From Kiritimatiellales bacterium (lineage in GTDB: Bacteria > Verrucomicrobiota > Kiritimatiellia > Kiritimatiellales > Pontiellaceae): a stretch of DNA of 9,850 nt. Below the pieces are notes generated by a model that made no database searches, was not told the DNA's origin, and saw only the letters and a program-made list of their open reading frames with translations. The DNA lies in assembly GCA_013042165.1 (NCBI GenBank), contig JABDQT010000266.1:1-9850 (forward strand), given 5' to 3'. The translations under genes and the position numbers were made by a program. This document shows positions 6,189-9,850 of the stretch, piece by piece (position 1 is the stretch's first letter; every line of letters begins with the position of its first letter).

Positions 6189-7595
6189 CGTGTGCTGCTC
6201 AATATATTCACCGCGCACGGGCTCATGCAGGTCTTCAACCGTGCCGCGACCACGTTTCCACACCAGCACACTCTGAAACACGGGCGAGTATCCGCGACTG
6301 TTTTGTAGACGAGGGGAGTCCTGCAGGTGATAGTAAATGCCCGGTTGCAGCGAATCTCCGGAATTGCCGCAGAGCGCAATCTGTTGCCGAACCTTCACCA
6401 CATCGCCCGTATTGACCGTTATGCTGTCATACATTAGGTGGCCGATCACCGAGAACTCGTTGGTGGCGTGCTCGATAACCACCATATTCCCAAAGCGAGA
6501 GAAAGGGTTCTCGGTTCCCGGCTTGTTGTCTTCGACCTCGCGAACCACCTGAACCACTTTACCGTCCGCAGGAGCGAGCACCGGACGCCCATAGGCATAA
6601 TACTGATCCGCCTTCCAGCGCCCATCTTTCTGGTGTGTAATCCCATATCGGTCTGCAATCACAAATTCCAGTGCATGCTGCCGGTTGCGGTCGCTGAAGT
6701 GCCGGCTGGTCTTTTCGGTGCCGCCGCCCCATAAGGTGCGCCACCGACCGCCAAACGGGAGGGTGAGCATGGTTTTATGCTGTTCAAGATCCGGAAATGC
6801 CATCTGATAGGGCAGCAATGAAAGTTCGTCAATCTGATCTTGCTCATTGAGCGTCACCTTCAGGCCCAATATCCCTTTGCGGAAGCTAACCGGAAAAACG
6901 GCAATATTTCCCCCGCGCAGCTCCGGATCCCCCAGATTGCGTACCCTGCCAAACTTTTCGCGCAGGTTCCTGAAAAGCTCCTCTGCCTGCTCTGCCGAAA
7001 GCTTCTCTTGGGCCCGATCACTAAAGTCGTCTCGAATGCGTTGATATCGACCATAGTACACCGCATCGATCAACCGCTGAGTGACTTCAACGAATCGGAA
7101 TGCAGGATCACCGGGCCGATCGCGCCCGGGCGAAGATATAAATGAATAGGTGTCTTCATCTAAATCCGCAGTGTCAGGAGGTCCGTTTACATCGAATTCT
7201 ATCAGGCTCGTTCCGCTCACCGCCCCGAATCCACTGGCATCTCCGGCATCACTTACGCTGGAGAAAACGATAGCATCGGCATCCACGTCCATCGGCTCTT
7301 CGACCGTTTCATAATACCCCATGAATCTACCGCGGTTATCAAAGACCAGCGACCGCCACATCTGGTTTGTTTTGAGGTAGGTGATGAAGATGTGGTAGTA
7401 GACGCCTTCCAGCTTCATGCTGCTCATCTTGAGCAGTTTGCAATCGGCAGGAAACGGCGAGCCCATGGCCTCATCGGAAATAGCCCGCTGGGCATCCTCG
7501 ATCGACATGTTGAGCTTTCGCTGCGAAGCCGCTTCCACATGGAGTGATCCGATTACAATGAGAAACAATACACTCATGAAAACTGTTTTATTCAT
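6171..7595 (-). CDS. Exported DUF3887-like and M23 (LytM-type) peptidase-like protein, probably inactive
   Basis: This 474-residue protein has a signal peptide (residues 1-22, cleavage near VEA/ASQ). A domain of unknown type at about 28-110 is followed by a low-complexity acidic linker at 110-160. A DUF3887/NTF2-like domain spans about 163-262 (FVEVTQRLIDAVYYGRY onwards). An M23 beta domain spans about 280-450, with WGGGTEKTSRH, APADGKVV, FGNMVVIEH, GHLMYDS and CGNSGDS motifs. M23 enzymes cleave peptidoglycan cross-bridges with a zinc. Here His299 and the GHL His386 are kept, but the usual Asp ligand appears to be Glu310. The PHLHFHLQ stretch expected near 418-425 reads PGIYYHLQ, replacing both active-site histidines by Gly419 and Tyr421. 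It may therefore bind cell wall or regulate an active hydrolase. Start ATG at 7595 has AAGGAG six bases upstream. It converges on deoB with an 18-base overlap. Confidence 0.85.
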   Translation of the reverse strand: MNKTVFMSVLFLIVIGSLHVEAASQRKLNMSIEDAQRAISDEAMGSPFPADCKLLKMSSMKLEGVYYHIFITYLKTNQMWRSLVFDNRGRFMGYYETVEEPMDVDADAIVFSSVSDAGDASGFGAVSGTSLIEFDVNGPPDTADLDEDTYSFISSPGRDRPGDPAFRFVEVTQRLIDAVYYGRYQRIRDDFSDRAQEKLSAEQAEELFRNLREKFGRVRNLGDPELRGGNIAVFPVSFRKGILGLKVTLNEQDQIDELSLLPYQMAFPDLEQHKTMLTLPFGGRWRTLWGGGTEKTSRHFSDRNRQHALEFVIADRYGITHQKDGRWKADQYYAYGRPVLAPADGKVVQVVREVEDNKPGTENPFSRFGNMVVIEHATNEFSVIGHLMYDSITVNTGDVVKVRQQIALCGNSGDSLQPGIYYHLQDSPRLQNSRGYSPVFQSVLVWKRGRGTVEDLHEPVRGEYIEQHTLTPEE

Positions 7596-7626
7596 TTCGA
7601 CTCCTTTTCTCCCCTCTCCATACGAA

Positions 7627-7655
7627 ACTATATTTCAAAAGAAGCATTAAGGCAA
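7627..7655 (-). promoter_or_regulatory. Sigma70-type promoter for the M23-like gene
   Basis: On the minus strand TTGCCT (7650-7655) and TATAGT (7627-7632) have an ideal 17-base spacer, matching consensus at four and five of six positions. The expected transcript start near 7620 leaves a leader of about 25 bases carrying the AAGGAG ribosome binding site. The -10 box is identical to that before the coiled-coil lipoprotein gene. Confidence 0.6.
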
Positions 7656-7726
7656 CTTCCATTCCCCTTGCCATACTTGGATAAAAGTGGTCGGATCAGG
7701 CCCTGCTCACGAAACCGGGATCCAAC

Positions 7727-8290
7727 ATGAATACCATCCGCTATCTACTGATCATGCTCGCAACCGCGCTTGTCCTCTCATGCACAACCGAATCGGAAGC
7801 GCCCGGCCTGGCGCAGGAGGTGATGGAGGCCGCACTGTATGGTCAGATCAGCACCATTGAGAAGGCGCTGGATTCAGACTACAACCCCAATCAACGCGAT
7901 CCGGAAAACCGCACGGCGCTGATGTATGCCGCCTTTAACGGCCATGCCGATATTGCGCAGAAGCTGATTGCCGCGGGGGCGGATGTAAACCTGCAGGACA
8001 AGATCGGCTCTACGGCGCTGATGTATGCCGCCAGCGGCACAAACACCACAACCGTCAAACTCCTGCTCGATAACGGCGCCAAAATCAACACGACCGATAA
8101 CAACGAACATTTCACCGCGCTGATGTGGGCCGCCGCCGAAGGTCAGACGGAAAATGTAAAACTGCTGCTCAGACACAACGCCGATGCCGCGCTTCAGGAT
8201 GTCGACGGCGATACCGCCGAATCGTTCGCCGCCAAAGCGGGCCACATGGCCGTAGTCAAAGCCATTCAGGAAGCCGCACCCAAGAAATAA
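7727..8290 (+). CDS. Ankyrin-repeat lipoprotein
   Basis: This 187-residue protein begins with a signal peptide ending in a lipobox, LVLSC, with Cys19 lipidated and Thr at +2, which suggests the outer membrane, facing the periplasm. From about residue 28 on it consists of ankyrin repeats. The clear units start at NRTALMYAAFNGHADI (61), GSTALMYAASGTNTTT (94), HFTALMWAAAEGQTEN (128) and GDTAESFAAKAGHMAV (161), preceded by a degenerate one at 30-60. Ankyrin repeats bind other proteins; the partner is not predictable. In other bacteria small exported ankyrin proteins sit beside catalase (AnkB type), but no catalase is present here. The start ATG at 7727 has only a weak GGGA upstream. The stop overlaps the guaD start as TAATG, so the two are probably translated from one mRNA. 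It is divergent from the M23-like gene over 131 bases. Confidence 0.92.
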   Translation: MNTIRYLLIMLATALVLSCTTESEAPGLAQEVMEAALYGQISTIEKALDSDYNPNQRDPENRTALMYAAFNGHADIAQKLIAAGADVNLQDKIGSTALMYAASGTNTTTVKLLLDNGAKINTTDNNEHFTALMWAAAEGQTENVKLLLRHNADAALQDVDGDTAESFAAKAGHMAVVKAIQEAAPKK

Positions 8291-8763
8291 TGCCCTGCTC
8301 AGAATCATTCCTGCGCGAAGCGATTCGACTCTCCTCTGAAAAGATGGAGGCCGGAGAGGGCGGTCCATTCGGCGCGGTCATCGTGCAGAACGGCAAGATT
8401 ATTGGACGCGGATGGAACCGCGTCACCTCAGCCAACGATCCGACCGCGCATGCCGAAATCATGGCCATCCGCGAAGCCTGCTCAAACCTGAAAACCTTTT
8501 CGTTGGCCGGATGCGAAATCTACGCCAGCTGCGAACCCTGCCCCATGTGCCTCGCGGCGATTTACTGGGCGCGACTCGATGCGCTCTATTTTGCGGCTTC
8601 CCGTGCCGAGGCGGCCGATGCGGATTTTGATGATGCCCGGCTCTACGAAGAGATTCCCAAACCCTGGATGCATCGAATGCTGCCAACTGAGCAACGACTG
8701 CATGATGAAGCGCGAAAAGTGTTCGATGCATGGAAAGCCAAGCCGGACAAGACCGTCTACTGA
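8290..8763 (+). CDS. guaD: Guanine deaminase, cytidine-deaminase fold
   Basis: This 157-residue zinc enzyme hydrolyses guanine to xanthine and ammonia for purine salvage or catabolism. It closely follows the Bacillus subtilis GuaD pattern from memory: GGPFGAVIV (24-32), NDPTAHAE (49-56) with zinc ligand His54 and proton-shuttling Glu56, and SCEPCPMC (80-87) with zinc ligands Cys84 and Cys87. The FDDARLYEEI region (113-122) is present, and so is a C-terminal Tyr157, matching the terminal Tyr that completes a neighbouring active site in the domain-swapped dimer. The length is almost identical to that enzyme. The start is the ATG overlapping the ankyrin gene's TAA; no separate ribosome binding site is obvious, which implies translational coupling. 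The last seven bases overlap the convergent radical SAM gene. The short CDA-fold family contains other deaminases, but these motifs favour guanine. Confidence 0.93.
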   Translation: MPCSESFLREAIRLSSEKMEAGEGGPFGAVIVQNGKIIGRGWNRVTSANDPTAHAEIMAIREACSNLKTFSLAGCEIYASCEPCPMCLAAIYWARLDALYFAASRAEAADADFDDARLYEEIPKPWMHRMLPTEQRLHDEARKVFDAWKAKPDKTVY

Positions 8764-9698
8764 CTTTCCTGACGAATGAAGAAGCAGGGCTCGGAGCCGC
8801 TCTGGTCTCTCTGCAGGATGCCGGCCGATACGAGATTATCCAGCGTGCGGCGCATCTCTTCCTTCGGCAGATTAAACTCCCCCGCCAGCTGTTCGCAACT
8901 GGCCGGATGGCGCTTGATCAGTCCAAGCAGCGCCTCTTCACTGATCTGCATCGCTTCAACCCCCTGCTTCCTGAACGATGCTGTCACCGAGGCCTTGGGT
9001 CCGAATATTTCGGCTATCGCCGCAAGATCCGTTTCGGAGGCCGCCTTCACGGAGGCATCCGCCGCTGGGCGCACCGCCGTATTGATGTCAATCCGGTCCG
9101 GACGGATCGATTCGACCACCTCGGCGATTTTCTTAACATCCGACAGTTGCGAATTTACCCCATCGATAATGAACACCTCGACCGAAAGCTCGCCGGTATA
9201 TTCCTCACGAAAGGCGCGCTCGCCTTTTACCAGCTGATCGAAAGCAACCCCCTGTGCCGGACGATGAATCTGCTGAAAACTCGCTTCGTCCCATGCACTG
9301 AGCGTCACCTTCACTTTATCGGCCAACGCCGCCTGAATGCGTACATCGGGATCATGCATCAGCGTGCCGTTGCTAAGCAGAACGGAGGGAATGGTTGTGC
9401 TGCTCTTCGCCCATTTCAATACCTCGCCGAATTGGGTGTGCAGCGTCGGTTCGCCGGAACCGGCCAGCGTAATATGATCCGCCGTTCCGTCCGCCGCCTT
9501 CCAGCGCTCCAGCTCAGCCAGCACGTCTCGCATCGGGACATATTCCCCGCGCTCGCTGACCGCACACGGGGTTTCACCCAGCTGGCAATAGACGCAATCC
9601 ATCGTGCAGGTCTTGAACGGAATCAGATCCACGCCCAGCGAGCGCCCCAGCCGCCGCGACGGCACCGGCCCAAACAGATATTGGTAAGCATTTGGCAT
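8757..9698 (-). CDS. Radical SAM protein with C-terminal winged-helix-like region
   Basis: This 313-residue protein has the radical SAM signature C31-x3-C35-x2-C38 (CTMDCVYC), which binds a 4Fe-4S cluster that cleaves S-adenosylmethionine. AGSGEPTLH at 79-87 is the GGE-type SAM-binding motif. The opening FGPVPSRRLGRSLGVD is typical of the bacterial COG0731-type proteins related by sequence to wyosine synthase TYW1; their bacterial function is unknown to me. From about 245 the chain is helical and resembles a winged helix (EEALLGLIKRHPASCEQLAG...), perhaps for nucleic-acid binding. The start at ATG 9698 is bounded by an in-frame TGA three codons upstream, and the conserved motif begins at residue 9, so it cannot be far off. 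No ribosome binding site is visible. It overlaps guaD by seven bases at the 3' end. Confidence 0.92.
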   Translation of the reverse strand: MPNAYQYLFGPVPSRRLGRSLGVDLIPFKTCTMDCVYCQLGETPCAVSERGEYVPMRDVLAELERWKAADGTADHITLAGSGEPTLHTQFGEVLKWAKSSTTIPSVLLSNGTLMHDPDVRIQAALADKVKVTLSAWDEASFQQIHRPAQGVAFDQLVKGERAFREEYTGELSVEVFIIDGVNSQLSDVKKIAEVVESIRPDRIDINTAVRPAADASVKAASETDLAAIAEIFGPKASVTASFRKQGVEAMQISEEALLGLIKRHPASCEQLAGEFNLPKEEMRRTLDNLVSAGILQRDQSGSEPCFFIRQESQ

Positions 9699-9816
9699 CA
9701 GAAGGGGTCAGTCCTATGATTTGATGTTTTTCTTTGATCGCCCGAAACTCATCGAGCCCGAATTCACCTGCTTCCATACGCTTAAGAAAGGTAGCAAAAT
9801 TCGTCGCCTTGCCCAT
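9574..9816 (-). CDS. Short doubtful ORF upstream of and overlapping the radical SAM gene
   Basis: This 80-residue frame starts at ATG 9816 with AAGGAG nine bases upstream, a better site than the radical SAM gene has. Residues 1-36 (MGKATNFATFLKRM...) are charged and helical-looking. From about residue 40 on, the frame overlaps the radical SAM gene and reads like an out-of-frame shadow. The likely history is the 5' remnant of a gene, or a short leader peptide whose translation couples to the radical SAM start. An alternative ATG at 9820 gives only 12 codons. No family is recognised. Confidence 0.3.
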   Translation of the reverse strand: MGKATNFATFLKRMEAGEFGLDEFRAIKEKHQIIGLTPSDAKCLPISVWAGAVAAAGALAGRGSDSVQDLHDGLRLLPAG

Positions 9817-9850
9817 GCATAAACGCTCCTTAATCCACTCATTCCTGACG

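Noticed and set aside
7660..7726. Plus-strand promoter for the ankyrin-guaD pair
   Set aside because: Candidates such as TTCCAT/GATAAA with a 17-base gap match consensus too poorly to call.
8730..9719. Plus-strand 329-residue open frame
   Set aside because: It is antisense to the radical SAM gene over nearly its whole length, has no recognisable motif, and would overlap the end of guaD.

Overview
This 9.85 kb window is densely coding bacterial chromosome of moderately high GC, judged by eye. Two proteins carry lipoboxes, others carry Sec-type signal peptides, and one pair looks like an inner-membrane stator with a periplasmic partner, so the host is Gram-negative. The gene mix, with an M23 peptidase behind a DUF3887-like domain and an ankyrin lipoprotein, would fit a Verrucomicrobiota/Kiritimatiellota- or Bacteroidota-like organism. 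That placement is a guess. No rRNA, tRNA, CRISPR array or intact insertion sequence was seen.

Layout. (1) Positions 1-2666, minus strand: a two-gene unit. The first gene is a MotA/TolQ/ExbB-type channel protein with a long cytoplasmic tail built from 22- and 18-residue repeats. Four bases after its stop comes a GTG-started, single-span, ExbD/MotB-like partner that runs off the left edge. It resembles the ZorA/ZorB pair of Zorya defence systems in architecture, but no OmpA-type peptidoglycan-binding domain is visible in the 370 residues present. (2) Positions 2948-4882, minus strand: an exported peroxiredoxin of the BCP/PrxQ type, a coiled-coil lipoprotein followed by a clear rho-independent terminator, and a cytoplasmic thioredoxin-fold protein with a CNHC motif. 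(3) Positions 5007-6188, plus strand: phosphopentomutase (deoB). (4) Positions 6171-7595, minus strand: an exported DUF3887-like/M23 protein whose HxH active-site motif appears to be lost. (5) Positions 7727-8763, plus strand: an ankyrin-repeat lipoprotein overlapping guanine deaminase (guaD) through a TAATG junction. (6) Positions 8757-9816, minus strand: a radical SAM protein preceded by a short, doubtful ORF.

Functional themes are envelope and redox maintenance (peroxiredoxin, thioredoxin-like protein, two lipoproteins, M23-like protein) and purine/nucleoside salvage (deoB, guaD). The most interesting parts are the ZorAB-like motor pair with an unrecognised periplasmic domain, the hendecad-like repeat tail, and the probable pseudo-peptidase. 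Two convergent gene pairs overlap at their 3' ends without visible terminators.
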